A stretch of 64,000 bases of DNA from Microthyrium microscopicum (GCA_010405405.1 MU004234.1:763818-827817); one strand, 5' to 3'; shown: positions 32,051 through 45,714, counted from the stretch's first letter. The notes: a model not told the origin generated them from the sequence alone. Program-made: numbers and translations.

Positions 32051-32775
32051 TGTGGTAAGTGAAAGAGGAGGAGAGGAGGGAGATGGGTGAAGAGTGTGGG
32101 TTGTGATGGTTTTGGTGGTGGTGTTGGTGGTGGTGAGAAAATGTTGAGATGGAGATGTTTGGTGCCAAGGGGCTAGGGGGGTATTGCATGGTTGGCGTGT
32201 GTTTTGAGCCGCGTTAGGCTAGGTTTGGGGCGTATATTTCGGGCGATGGCTATATTGGCATTAGGGTGGTTACAGCCTCAACCTCTTGTTGTAGAACTTT
32301 GGTTCTTGGCCATATTCCGTTCGCCATTGATGATTCTAGATCTGTTAAGTGATTCGATCTTGAAGAGCCAGCGTTCACAGTCGTTCATGGCCCAACACCC
32401 CCGATGCTGGCCGAAATCCTGGCCGAAATCCTGCCCGCTGCATTCGAGCCATTTTCTTTCGCGGCAGTGAGCAATTCAAAATGAGGTTAACGTCTTGAAA
32501 TGGTGTTATCGAGCTCAATGGAAGACTTGAGGGTGATGCTCCTAGTCCGAAGTTGTACAAGAGCCGCAGCCTCATATATCCAGAGCTCAAAGAACCTGAC
32601 GTTGATCTTTGATATATCCGAGATATCCGGGTTGCAGCCTAGCCTGCTATATAAAGGGCTGTTGACGGCCCTACTGATAGCTATCAGGACAATCTGGAAC
32701 CGAGAGTCCAAGACCATAGCGCATCTACTGTCTGAATAGAAACCGTGCAGCAGCGAAGGCTTATCAGGGATCATT
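32051..32775. other. Divergent promoter region between IMP1 and SDR
   Basis: 725 bp. It includes a duplicated 12-mer, TGGCCGAAATCC, at about 32409-32432. Only short frames without support. It probably carries both promoters and forms the left edge of the polyketide locus. Confidence 0.5.
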
Positions 32776-33774
32776 ATGCCTTATCCACCAGTAGATAATG
32801 GTACGTCTATTGTTCTATATCGAGACAACGTACAGCTTGCTATGAAATTATACTGACGATCTGAAGGGAGAACATTCATCAAAACCACCCACAAAGACAC
32901 CTACCCATTCATCAACCCAGCCAAATCAGACCATACCGGCCACTATGTCCTCATCACCGGTGGATCCAAAGGAATCGGTCTCGCAACAGCAATATCCTTC
33001 GCGCAAGCAGGAGCAGCCGGCATAGCAATTACAGGCCGCTCTGACCTCACCGACGCAGGAAAGCAAATCTTCGTCGCAGCCGCAAAGGCAGGAAAACCTT
33101 CGCCTAAAATAGTGGCTCTACCCATGGACGTTCTAGATCTCGAATCCGTCAACAACGCTATGGCCGATCTGGAAAAAGTATTTCCCAAACTCGACATTTT
33201 GATCAACAATGCTGGGTATCTCAGTCCGTTCGATCCTATTATGCAGTCCGAGCCCGCAGATTGGTGGAAGAATTGGGAAGTTAATGTTCGAGGCGTGTAC
33301 TGGGTCACGAAGGCGATATTACCATTCCTATTGAACGGCGGCGAGAAGACGATTGTGAACGTTTCTAGTGCTGGTGCTCATGGAGTTCGCCATGGCGGAA
33401 GTGGCTATCAGACGACCAAGTTTGCGCTGTTGAGATTCACAGAGTATTTGATGGTTGAGCATTTTGATGATGGATTACTGGCTTATTCGGTGCATCCTTG
33501 TGGGAATGTTACAAAATTAGGGTCAAGTATGCCGAAGGATTTACATCACCGTAAGTGAAAATTGAATTCTGGAAAGGATGTGGTGCTGACGATGTGTCTA
33601 GTTCTGACGGATACATTGGAGATTGCCAGTGATACGATGTGTTTTCTGACACAAACGAGGCGCGAGTGGTTAGCTGGTAGGTACGTGAGTTGTACCTGGG
33701 ATATGGAGGAATTCTTGAGCAGGGAGCAGGAGATTGTTGAGGGCGACAAGCTGAAGATGAGGATGACTTTTTAA
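32776..33774 (+). CDS. Short-chain dehydrogenase/reductase (SDR), polyketide locus
   Basis: Exons 32776-32800, 32867-33550 and 33602-33774; introns 66 and 51 bp; 293 residues. The first exon is only 25 bp (MPYPPVDN). Classical SDR features: cofactor loop ITGGSKGIGLATA (about 38-50), NNAG (after LDILI), active-site Ser in VNVSSAGAHG, and YxxxK as YQTTKFALL. The catalytic residues are intact, so it should be an NAD(P)-dependent oxidoreductase of the classical group acting on a carbonyl or alcohol. It faces the PKS tail to tail, with 471 bp between the stop codons, so a role in modifying the polyketide is plausible but inferred only from position. Confidence 0.88.
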
Positions 33775-33956
33775 AAATGATGAAGATGTATAGAAATATG
33801 TTCAGTCTAGCTTTTGATGCAATATAAAATCTCAACTCCGATACCATGATACCGATCCTTCCTTCCCAAAGACATAGGAAATGTAACACAGACATAAGAA
33901 TGACAAAAGAATAGCTCCAAACCCAACCAGAAACCAACCAGAAACCAAAGCATTTT

Positions 33957-34079
33957 GATGAGATACAAGACTGATGAGATAAAAGACCGACGAGGTACAA
34001 GACTGATGAAATACAGGACTGATGAGATACAAGACTGACGAGGTACAAGATTGATGAGATGAAAGACCGATGAGATAAG
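33957..34079. repeat. 16-bp minisatellite between SDR and PKS
   Basis: Seven full units and one partial unit of GATGAGATACAAGACT with A/G and C/T variation, in strict 16-bp register. Located in the gap where the two convergent genes end. Confidence 0.9.
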
Positions 34080-34245
34080 AAAATGAAATAGAAGAAAATC
34101 ATGATGTCAATTTAGATGACTGCAAAAGTTAGCGTCGTTCAATTGTGCTTTGATGGTAAGACTTACACATTCGTCCATCGGCTATGCTTGTGGACAAGTA
34201 TTAGAAATGTAGTCATATAAAGCACACATTCTGTTTATCGTCCAT

Positions 34246-37200
34246 TTAAGCAACAACTCCGATAATCTTTCCGACATCGCGAGCAGCGTGCTGGATGTGA
34301 GTAGCATAGTCTTTGCAGCCGCCATTAGCGCCAACAATGAGAAACTGCAGTCTAGAAAGCTATTAGTGTATGGTCAATAAAGAGCAGCAGGATCAACATA
34401 CTTATCAGGACGAATCATGTTTCCAATACCCATACCATCTTCAACAACTTGCCAGAAACCATAAGAATGGCTATGCTTAGATGGCAAGAAAGAAGCGCTG
34501 AGATACCATTGTTGGGACTTCTGGTGCAATGGGTCCTTGAAGAGCTCTGGAGCCTCTTCACCATCGCGTATCATCTCTTTGAGAGCGAGTAAGTGAGCTT
34601 CAGTGTTCTCGGTACCATCTGCAGCAGTCGTGACGTTCTTGCCATGAGCAATGAGAGCGGCATCAAAGGCAGCCTTGCGAGCTGCTTGGTCGGCAGTGGG
34701 ATCATCAGCAAGCTGGCAGAACTTGAGAACTTCTTCAATGACCATGGAACAACTGGTCCAGCGACCATCGTTGAAGGAGGTAAGAGCGACAGGTTCGTAG
34801 TTGGGTTTCAATTCGCCGTACATGCGGTAAGCAGCAAGGTTGAGAACGACTTGGACGAAGGTGTTGGAATTAGTCTTCTTGGAGGAGAGAGCGATATCTC
34901 CGAAACCTTCGCAGGAGATAGATACCATGTCTTCGGTGCTGATGGTCTTGTCGAATTGAGCGCGAGCCTTGGTGACGATCTCCGAGAGTTCTGTGGTAGC
35001 AGGGAATTGGAGGCTGTCGACTTGCAGACGATAGGCTTCAAGGCCAGCAGTGTTGCGAATTGGTTGGTTCTTGGCCTTCCGGATAAACTCTTGCACGTAG
35101 TCGTTCAGTCTCAAACTTGGTCCCCCATCAGAGGCGGAATGTTCTCCAATATATCCAGTGTGGCCGTTGTCGTTGACTGTAAATTGGACTGGCTTGTCAA
35201 AGAATCGATTGAGACCTTTGCCGTACCAGACTTGAGCAGCTTCTTCCTCGAGAGTCTTGGGTGTCTCGTTGTCAAGGCAGAGGATAAAGCATGAACTCTG
35301 GACATCCTCGAGTGATTGACCCGCTTCGGGAGAAGACTCCATGAGCTTGATTCGAGCGTCTGCCCAGTCATCTCTATTCATGGTAGTAAAGGCACCAACT
35401 TCGAGTGTAGATCCAAGATCTTTCTCGATGATAGCTTCGAGTGCAGCCTTCAACTGACTCTGATCAAGCCGTTGTCCTTTATACTCATAGTTCAACTTGA
35501 AAAAATGACCACCTCGTATCACAGTAATGTGGCGATGAGATGCGGCGTCGAATCTTACCAAGTAATCCTTGGGCTTTCCAGGGATACGACAAGCGTTGAA
35601 CATGTTCTTGTACTGCTGCATATCGGCTTGGGCATCTCTGAGCAAGTCTCGTTCCATGGTACCATTCTCGACTTCTTCTTGGAAATTGAGAACGGCGGCG
35701 CAGATGTATGATGCTGCTTCGCTCATGGTCTGGATGGTGCTTGGCTCGTGAACACCAAAGTAGTTGGTGAATGGTGCAATTGGAGCACGGTTGTCAAAGT
35801 ATTGTCGGTCCATCCATAGATCAGAGTGCCAATTCTTGGTGGTATTGGTGTAGTCCATAAGGCGAGCTTGGAGTTTGTGGCCGACTCCTGTTGGAGCGAT
35901 AAAATTCTCAACACAGGCTTTGGAGCGGAGGTATTCCTCATCGCTAGAGATTAAACGCAGTGATTTGAGTAGTGCAGATGTAGTCACGTCGAGTGTTGGA
36001 ACTGGTAGGCTTGGCAAATCGGACTTGATGTTCGTCGAGTTCAGAGAAACAGTGGTTGGAGTGGAATCCGAGATAACAGAGCCAGTATCAGAGTCTGTGG
36101 ATGATGCTTCTTCAGCCTTTGCGCCTGGTCCATCTTGGAACTCAGCTTCTGCTAGCCATCTGGATCTCTGAGCTGCAAGTTCACCAAGAGCAGCAATCGT
36201 TTTGGATCCGAGGATTTCGAAAGTTCCCAAGTTGCAACCAAGCTCTTGCCTCATCCAGTTTCTGATCTCAATGGCAATGAGTGAATCGATACCATAGTCA
36301 GAGACAGATGCTTCCAGTTTGAGACTCGACAATTGAATGGCCATCAAGGATGCAATCTTCTCAAGAAGCTTTTGACCGATGAAAGTAGTCGCTTCATTGT
36401 AAGACTTGCAGCTTTGAATAACCTGTTGAGCACTTCGAGTTTGAGTGGGACCAGCAGCGGTAACACCAGCCGAGACTGACTGGCGGACTCTCAAGAATGA
36501 GAATCTACCAACTCGAGTGAGGCGTTCCTTCATGGTATGGGAGAGTCCAATCATAAGCTGACTTTGAGAAGCGTTCTCTGGCTTTCGTTTGATGGCGTAT
36601 GAGAGAGCGCGGAAGAAAGTGTCCATGCTGACTGGTTGCATGCCTTGACTTGCAACGTAGTCGCTTGCAAACTTGTTCTCTTCGACATATCCAGCACCCT
36701 TCATCCATCCAAGATCCAAAGATGTGACAGGTTGACCCATACTGGTGAGGTAGCGGGCATACGAGTCTTGGAATGTGGAAGCAGCCACGTAGTTACCTTG
36801 AGTGGGGCCACCGATAATTCCCACAACTGAAGAAAGGATGATGAAGAAATCGAGAGTGCATGGAGGTAGATACTTGACCAAGTTTTGAGTTCCTTGGACC
36901 TTGGGAACAACCACTTCATGGAATTGATCCTTGGTCATGGTTTCGAATGGGCAATCCTTCAAAATGTCAGCTCTATCAAAATCAACTCATGCGCAGCACT
37001 TACTCTTAGAACCATGGCACCTTGCACAACACCACGAATTGGTGGCAAGGTCTTCCTACACTCTTCAATGGCTTCGCGGACTTGGTCCTCGTTACCAACA
37101 TCGCAAGTCATGATAGTCAGAATTGCACCATGCTTCAGCAACTCAGCAGTAAGAGATTGTGCTGCCTTGGAGGGTGTCTTTGATCTGGAGAATGCAACTA

Positions 37201-40200
37201 GATTGACCGTATCGTCATGGGTCGCCATCCAGCGGCAGATTTCTCTTCCAAGACCACCTAGACCACCAGAGATGAGATAGGTTGCTGAGCCACGAATTGG
37301 CTTCTCAGCAAAGTCTGGAATAGTGACCTGAAATGAAGCGTTAGTGATGAGTGACGCGGGGGGCTTTCTTTCACTTACCTTGAGATCAGCTTGGGTTGAC
37401 AAGTCCAGAACCATTTTTCCGATATGCTTGCCAGTACTCATGTAACGGAAAGCATCAGGACAGTCACCAAAGTTGCGAACGTGGAGTGGACCGGCCCACT
37501 TGAGGCTTCCATCTTGAAGCATGTCAATAACCTTCTGAAGCATAGTACCAATTGTCTCTGGCTCAAGTTCATAAACACGAGACAAATCCAAAGCGATAAA
37601 GCTGGTGGATTTGTTGAAGATTGCCATGTTGAGTTTACTGCCGCTCAAGATATCGTTCTTGCCAATCTCAATGAATCGGCCGAATGTTCCAAGACAGCGA
37701 CAGCTTTCGGTAATGAACTCTCCACTCAAAGAATTGAGAATGATATCAATACCCTTGCCATTGGTGATGTTCATGATTCCGTCCACGAAACGGTAGTTTT
37801 TGCTGGAGAAGATGTTCTCTTCTGGAATGCCGAATTTGTCGACCAAGAACTGTTTCTTCTCGTCATTACCACAAGTGGCAAAGACATTGGCGCCAAAGTG
37901 TTGAGCAATAGTGATGGCAGATTGACCAACTGCACCAGTTCCAGAATGAATCAGGACATTGTCTCCTTTACGGATATGTGCCAGGTTGACAAGAGAGTAC
38001 CAGGAGGTGAGATATGTCAGAGGGAATTGTGCAGCCTCAACAAAACTCATAGAATCTGGAATTCTTCTGGTGCTGATTGCAGGTATTCTAACGGCAGTGG
38101 TGAATGCATTGAAGATACCACTGCTGACAACTCGGTCTCCAACCTGGAATTGGTCTTTGACATTATCGCCTACAGCTGTGACAACACCACTGCACTCGCC
38201 TGCAGGTCTTTCGGCGTATTCAGCAGCACTGAATTTTCCAAGAGCATATAGAACATGTCTGAAGTTGACACCAGCGGCCTTGACCTCGACTTGGATCTGA
38301 TCTGGGTTGAGAGGTCCTTTGATCAAATCATCGGGAACGAATCGAAGACTTTCAAGGAAGCCTAGAGTTCTGAAATCCAGCTTCACAGCGGCAACAGATG
38401 ACTCGGCGATTGGTCCCGTCTCTTCAACATCTCCAGTGTTGAGATATTTGGTGAAGGTTGTCTCAGGTATGACACGTGGAACTTGAACGGTGTTCTCTCG
38501 GATAGCGAATTCAGTCTCGTTCGACTCGCCTAAGAATGACTTGGCGAGGATAGAGGAGAGCGGGCTGACATCCAGTTGTGATTCGATATCGACTGTAATG
38601 AACTTCATCGAGTCGGTCTCGGATCGGATGTTGCGAGACAGGCCGGTAAGAACCGCTTGAGTTGGTACTCCACTGTCTCCGATAGCTCCAGAAGTGAGAA
38701 CAACAGCGCCAGAAGATGCAGAGATCATCTTTTGGAATTGCTTGAAACGATCTTCATTACCAGCAATGAGCAGCGAAGAGGTCGAGGCGCCAACAAAGAT
38801 GCAAACTTGATCTGGCGAAAGCTCAGTCGCCCAGTCAATAATCTCGCAGGGCGATGAAAGATTTTCTCTAACAGCGCGCTGTAGCTCTTGAGGCTTGATC
38901 AAATTGTACTCGACATCCGGAACAATCACAAACGATGTCGTGGAGGCAGGTAGGGGCTCATGCGGCATGGTGGCCACGATGACTGACATACTGCTGTCAA
39001 TCTCGCTCGCAGCATCCGGAACGCAAATGGAGGAACCGAAGCCAACATTGCCCAGAGTCTTGATCCAGCTCTCTCCTGACAAGCATGGACCTTCTGTACG
39101 CTTCACTGTGTAGTCCTCACTGCCGAGCCACCAACCAGCAAGACATCCGAAAACGAGATGCAGATATCTTGTTGGACGAGTGACCTCCAGCAGCAACAAC
39201 TGACCGCCTGGTCTCAGAAGCTTGCCAGTGTTTGAAAGAGTCGTCTCTATGTATTTTGTGGCGTGAAGAACGTTGGAAGCAATGATCAAGTCATAGTCGC
39301 CAGCTTCAAAACCTTGTTCCACAGGATCTGACTCAATATCAAGCTTCTTGTAGATGATGGAGTCGTTCCATTTGGAAAGAACCTCGCGAGCCTGGATGAA
39401 GAAACCAGCAGAAATGTCTGTGAATGTGTATGAGAATCCGTGATCAGCTGGCATGCTGTTGAGAATGGCCATGGTTGTACCACCAGTACCAGCACCAATT
39501 TCCAGAATCTTCATAGTTGGCTTCTTCTTGGCAAGCAAGTTGACATATGCTGCCATTTGCTCGTAATAGTGGTCGATCCAGTCACCGGCATAGTACTTGT
39601 AGAGTAAGTTGTCCTCCAACATGAGAGACAAAGGATCAACTTCGCCGCGGAGAATGCCAGGTAGAGCAATACCCATCCGTCGGAGCATAGTAGCTTCAGT
39701 AGAGGTTTCTTGCAATTTCGAGAGATCGAAAGCCTCTGCTGGTTCAGGCGTGGAAGCGAGCACTGATCGCATATAATCATGCAGGTGGCGAAGATAGTCC
39801 ACCTTGACTTCTTCGAGAGGAACCTGAGATACAGCTTCTCTGTAGAAATGCAGTGCTGCTTGAACATAGAGTGGGTTCGTTGGGCAAGGGATCGAGTTTG
39901 GCGTGGACTTTAGACAAAAGTCTTGGATTTGCTTGGTGTCAAACATGGAAGGATCTTGAATCCATTCCATTCGGTAACAGCCATGATCTTCAGACGATTC
40001 GATTGCGAGTTCGCCTTCAAGCACAACGGCCGCAAAGTTGTCAATGCGAATAGCTAGCCCATCAGATTTGGTGACTGTTGCATAAGCGTTCAAGTTCGTC
40101 TTTCCAAGGAATCGGGATGTAGCGTGAACATGGAGCAATTCAGCATCAGTGGTTGTACCACATGAGATGGTCAAAGAATCCATCGAAGTTGGGACCATGG

Positions 40201-43200
40201 CAGTAGAAGCATTGCGATTGTAAACATTTGGTGCCACCATTGCCTGGAAGATTCCATCGAGGGTAGCTGGATGCACAATGTAGCTGTTATGGTTGTGGGT
40301 ACCATTCTCGTCGACCATTTGCTTGACGTGACCATCGAATACGGTATCATCAATGAATCCATCTACGATAGTCCTGAAGTTGGGTCCGTAGTTGAGGCCG
40401 ACTTGTTGGAACTTTTGGTATGCTTCTTTGCGGTCTAGCGGCCGGGCAGAAGCGTCTGTCAAACCGGTTTGTGGAAGCTCTCCTTGGTCCGCCTGTGGGA
40501 TTGCAACAATAGTACCGCGGCAGTGTTTGTGCCAAGTAGTGGCATCAGAGCTAGAAACAACTCGGAATTCGTATCTCGTGTCAGAGGCTTCGCGCAATTG
40601 TTCAAGGACTGGGCGAAGGTAGCAAACTATCTCAACTTCCATTGAAGGGTCATCGAGTAGAAGACCTCTTTCGAAAACAATGTCTCGGAGTTCGAGGAAC
40701 TTGGGTTGCTCTGGTCGGAAGTTCTTCTCGCTGTAATTTTGATAGAATGCTTGCATGGCAATGCAAAGATATCCGGCACCTGGAAAGATGATGTTATCGT
40801 TCACGCGATGGTCACTCAACCAATCGAGCGCGGAGATCTTCAGGATGTTTCGCCATTGTGGTTCCAGTGATGTTGATTGCGGTACCCGAGATCCAAGAAG
40901 TTCGTGATATGGGAAAGCACGTCGGAGATGACGAGTCGTTACAGCAGATTCGTGCCAGTATCTGTTAGAATGATCCCAGCAATACTGAGGTAGATCCGTG
41001 AGAAGATGAGTAGTTTGTTCGTCGACAAGAGGGTATGTGGTGCATTCAACGTCAACAGAAACACCCGACTCCAGCATCTTTTGTGCAGCTTGTAGTGCAG
41101 TCTCAGCGGCGTTAAAGTTGCGTTTGAGCATAGATGCATAGGGAACCGCACGTTCTGGGCCAAGTGTCTGTTTGATGGGGCCTTCAAAAACAGAATGAGG
41201 GCTGACTTCGATGAGCATTCCCAAGTTGGTGGTTTGTTGGCTCATGGCTCCAAGTCCCTGGCAGAATTTAACCTGTGAGACAAGGTTCTCGATCCAATAC
41301 TGCGGCTGTAGTTCTGAGGCCGAGATGCGTTCGGCTCGAACAGAAGACCAAAACTCTACATGACTGGGAGTTTCCGATGGAATGCAATGGGCAATGGAGC
41401 TCAGATAGGCATCGGCAATGAGTTGCATGTCGCTGCTGTGGTAAGCAACGTCCACCTTTAGAGCCCTTGCGAAGACTCCGCGCTGCTCCAGAATGTCCTT
41501 GTACTGCAGTATAGCCTGGCGGGCACCTGAGACTGTAACGCTCGACGGACTGTTCACGCAAGCTACTACAAGCTTGCTGCCGATATCTGTTGGTAAGCTG
41601 GCGATTTCTGCTTCTGCTTCAGTCACTGACAGCCCAGCGGCCATCATAGAACCGTCTGGGGCATTTTCGAGTTGACGCATTCGTGACGTATGAAGACCGC
41701 GGAAGTATGCTATTGTCAAGGCGTGTTCGAGGCTCAAAGCTCCAGTAGCATAAGCCGCTGCGATTTCACCACTCGAGTGTCCGATCACACAGTCGGGTTC
41801 TACTTTCCAAGATTTCAGGAGCTCAACTAAAGCGACCTGTAGTGCTGTGGAAAGAGGTTGCCCAATAGCAGCGTCGTCAACTCGTGAAGTGTCCTTATCG
41901 CGAGATAGTTCCTCTAGAATAAGATCGTTAGTTCATGCTAGAAGCGATACAGGCAATGACTTACCAAGTAATGACCATTCAGCACCTAAACTTTTATAGA
42001 TTCCATCAGCTGCCTCCATGGTGCGCTGGAAACTGGGGTAAGAGCCCAAAAGTTCTCGACCCATGGCAAACCATTGAGCGCCTTGGCCAGCGAAGACGAA
42101 GCCAGTTTTCGATGCGGTTGAGGCTAGTTTGGGAGCAGCATCTTCCATCTTTGCTACAAGGTCTTTCATGCTAGACGCAGTGACTGACCAGCGCCATGGG
42201 AAGCCCTCGTATCTTTTCGAAAGAGTGTACGCTAGAGAGTCGAAATTCTCCTCCGGTTGATCTTGGCAATGGGCTTTCAACGCCTGTATTCTCTTTTTGC
42301 ATGAAATTTCAGTCATTGCAGAGAGGACAAAGAGCCGATGTTGAGTATTTGACCCCGTCAAACCAGATTTTGCCTCGATCACATCTTGTCGAACATGAGA
42401 TGGTGCTTGTTGTCCGAGGGTCTGGAGAAATGATGGGAAACTCTCAATAACGACATGACTGTTTGAACCTCCAACACCGAGATTGTTGATGGAGATACGC
42501 TGAGGCAAGCCGGCTTGCCATTTTTCGTCCGTTATGGGAATCTGGCGCACGTTAGCTTGTGAACTGGCTCTGAGATTGTTTGAAAAATTGTACCTTGACG
42601 TTCCATCGCTCCAGCTGGGCTTTGGGATTGGGTTTCTCGAAATTGAGAGATGCAGGTATTACACCCTTCTCTAGTATCAAGATGGACTTGATCAGTGACG
42701 CCAAACCACTCACAGGTTCTAGATGACCGATGTTCGTCTTGACTGAGCCAACGATGGTTTTGGTGCTTCTCTCTGTAGCGTCACCAAAGATCGTACCAAT
42801 TGCTTCAATTTCGAGAGGATCGCCGGCAGCAGTTCCTGTTCCATGAGCTTCGACATATAGCGTCTCCTTTGGATCAAGACCACAGCTCTGATAAGCCGCT
42901 AGAGCAACTTCTACCTGAGCTGGTGCACTTGGGATTGTGATTGTGGAAGTACGTCCATTCTGATTTGTTGCAGTACCGCGAACAAGAGCCCGAATTGGAT
43001 CTCCGTCTCGGAGGGCAGCAGCTAGAGGTTTAAGTACCACACAAGCGGCACCTTCACCTCGTCCGTAGCCACCAGCTCGACAGTCGAAAGCGAATGATCT
43101 GCCCTCTTTGGAGAAGAATCTTGGGCCATAGTTAGCAAATAGCAAAAGATTGAGTTTCGATATACATACTGCAGTCTGTTCATGCCGTTAACTGCGTCCG

Positions 43201-43939
43201 GTTCTAGCATGAGAGTGCAACCAGAGACAAGTGCCTGGTCAGCTTCGCCAGTTTTCAGACTTTGGCAAGCCAAGTGGAGTGCATTTGAACTTCCTGAGCA
43301 TGCGGTATCCAAAGTCATACTGGGGCCTTTGAAGTCGAAGAAATAAGCAATACGATTTGCAGCGACGACCTGGTTACCAGTGCTATGGTAATGAGCCATG
43401 TTATCGGCATCTCGGAACTGCATGATTTCGTAGTCATGATTGAATGTGCTGGTGTATACTGCAGTCTTGCTTCCTCTTAGTTTCCGTAGAGGTATTGAAG
43501 CTAGAGCAGGATTAGTTTTCATTCAATTCCCGACATCTGTTCCACTTGCCAGATTCGAAAGCTTCATAAGCACACTCTAATTGGATTCTCTGCTGAGGAT
43601 CGATTGCTGTTGCTTCGCTTTCTGTAATGTTAAAGAAAGAGGGATCAAACTTTCCAACATCTCCTTGAAGAAAGTATGCTCCTTTGAAGCTGACCTGAAG
43701 GTTTGAAATCAGTAACTCGCTATTTGGAATTTGTGTTGTGATAAACTCACCGATCCACCAGTTCCAATAGTTGGTTGATAGAAGGATTTGGCATTGAATC
43801 TCTCCTCTGGTATTTCTGTCCAGGTATCTCTCTTTTCGATCATATGCTTCCAGAATTCCTCTGGACTGTTGGCATCACCTGGAAAACGACAGTTCATTGC
43901 CACCACCGCAATCGGCATGTCATTATGTTGAGAGGCCAT
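34246..43939 (-). CDS. Highly reducing type I polyketide synthase with C-terminal carnitine acyltransferase domain
   Basis: Nine exons: 43939-43751, 43694-43550, 43500-43170, 43119-42594, 42541-41965, 41913-37379, 37327-37004, 36956-34402, 34351-34246; 3,095 residues, every junction in frame. The second intron is GC-AG. Domains: KS (about 8-430) with Cys179 (DTACSGSS), His314 (EAHGTGT) and His354 (TNIGHLE); AT with Ser636 (GHSSGE); DH with His958 ([15 protein letters not shown]) and the downstream HPATLDG Asp; C-methyltransferase with LEIGAGTGG (about 1390); ER with [11 protein letters not shown] (about 1910); KR with [11 protein letters not shown] (about 2120) and Tyr2265; ACP with phosphopantetheine Ser2434 ([10 protein letters not shown]); carnitine acyltransferase-like domain (about 2525-3095) with catalytic His2815 (GEHSASDGG) and FNDGRWTS. 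All active residues are visible. It should make a reduced, methylated chain; in PKS-cAT enzymes (named precedent: Tv6-931 of Trichoderma virens) the last domain moves the chain reversibly to an alcohol instead of a thioesterase. Confidence 0.95.
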
Positions 43940-45714
43940 GATTAACTCTGTATTATGTCGTATAAAATATGTGGTCGACAAGTGTATGCCAAGAGTTGTT
44001 GTGTAATGTTCAAGAGAGTGTAATCGTAATTATAATTGGCCTTTAAAGATTGAAAAGAATATGTTGAAAGCTTCCAGAAGGCTGAACTATCAGATTGCAT
44101 ACATTACCTTCCAAGAATTTCTGATCAGTACACCAACATGGCCAGCATATTGCGATAGATTTTCTAGTCTATTTGGAGACCAAGGCCAAGTTTATACCAG
44201 TCCAATCCAGCCACCTTTCATCCATATTTCTCGCATACTATCACTAAAACATACAGTTTTAGTCCTCGAACATTATTCTCAAAGTTCCACGTTCCAGAAT
44301 TCATGCTGCTCCTTTGACTTGAACTCGTCGCTGGTAGCCTACAGAGACGCTGCAGGATAGCGAAACGGAAGACAAAAAGCATGGCAGCTCATCTAGCGTG
44401 ACAGGGTCCATGCCGATAGCGAATGTTTGCGTATACATTATAGACTAGAAACCTCCAAAGTGTTGAGATACTTCTAGACTTGCATGTTTGTACACTATCA
44501 CATATTGGTAAAGGTTCTCCAGAGACGTGTCGTCAACCGCCACTGGGGTAGAAGGATGCCATTGGATATGTTGACGGAAACAATCGGTGCTGTCGTGCCG
44601 GGTTTCCTTGATGGACCAACAGGAACATCAGGCATGCTGAGTATGCTCTTAAGCTAGCCTGCATTTGTTCCCTCGCTGTCAGAGCCAGATGGTGGCTTCA
44701 TGCGGATTATCGGATCGGGTTATAGTTGAGATGGTACTGCGCGGCTTGCCGCTTGCCGCTCTGAACAAATGCAAGATGCGGATAACTGCGATCCACCTTG
44801 CACTGCAGGCTGCAGCTGGAAAGAGAATGGATAGCCATCCGTAGTAGTAGGTTGAGACAAGGTGTGTCGTGAAGAGTTGAAAGATGCAGCAGTCGTTCAA
44901 TGCAGTTGCTGCTGGGTTGTACTGCTAACACCAATGTGTCTTAGCGCGAAATTGAAGAATCTACCGTGATGCTTTTTGCTTTTTTCTACGCGTCAACTTC
45001 ATCAACTTAAGTCTTTCTAGCTTCATTCTGCTGACAACAATCGGAGTGTTCACGATAAACACGAAGCTGATGTCTTGTCAATTGAAGATATAGTCTCTTG
45101 CCCTGCTTGAACTGCTTTACCCTCGAGCTTCGGCAAGAATACAAGCTCTGGCCGGCTGCCGTTTCTACTATTCTGAAGATCACATCCAAGCTTCAGTTCC
45201 TTGTGTTGATTTTGTTCCAGCTTCCATCGAACTGAATACAAGAAGGGCTACCCCTCATTGAGACCAATCAAGTCTTGGTCTGACAGCTTGCGACTCAGAT
45301 ACCAGGAGAAAGCCCGGGGAAAGGGTTTGCGAACCTCCCCGAACAACTCAAGAGAACTGTTTCCAATCCTTGTGTCTCATCATTGTCTCATCCCAGACTA
45401 CACTCCCAATGCGAGCTCACGAAATCAGTGTTTTCCACCATATTCTGTCAATGCTCCCAGCTTTGTAAGTTCTCCATAGCAGTCCCAAATGGGGACAACT
45501 CTTTACGGCCGCGGACCGCGAATGGTCAATTTCGCGAGGAAAATGCTTGGTCTGGTGAGTAGAGTTACCTCTAGGATTTTGGACCTAGAATGCAATCTTT
45601 CTATCCTAACATACCTCGTGATTTTCTTTCCTTCCTTCTGATTCTGTGAATCGAAGCTTGTAGCCTGGTCGCATACATGGCTATTTGATTTTTGAATTCA
45701 TTTGCAAATACACC
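43940..45714. promoter_or_regulatory. Divergent promoter between PKS and MFS exporter
   Basis: 1.8 kb with no supported gene; all frames are under 100 codons and without domains. This is the shared upstream region of the PKS (minus) and the exporter (plus), so it is the natural place for cluster co-regulation. It has several CGG and CCG triplets (for example ACGGCCGCGGACCGCG at 45505-45520), as bound by Zn2Cys6 factors; this is suggestive only. Confidence 0.5.
45515..45537 (+). promoter_or_regulatory. Candidate operator ACCGCGA-N5-CAATTTCGCGA
   Basis: Lies about 180 bp upstream of the MFS exporter start. The same two parts, ACCGCGA and CAATTT(CT)CGCGA, recur with N14 spacing at 53101-53134, upstream of the second MFS gene and the GNAT gene. 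The parts contain TCGCGA palindromes. Confidence 0.35.

Noticed and set aside
36122-36450. A second ACP next to the one found
   Set aside because: Only one DSL phosphopantetheine motif ([10 protein letters not shown]) is present; the region after it is a linker to the acyltransferase.
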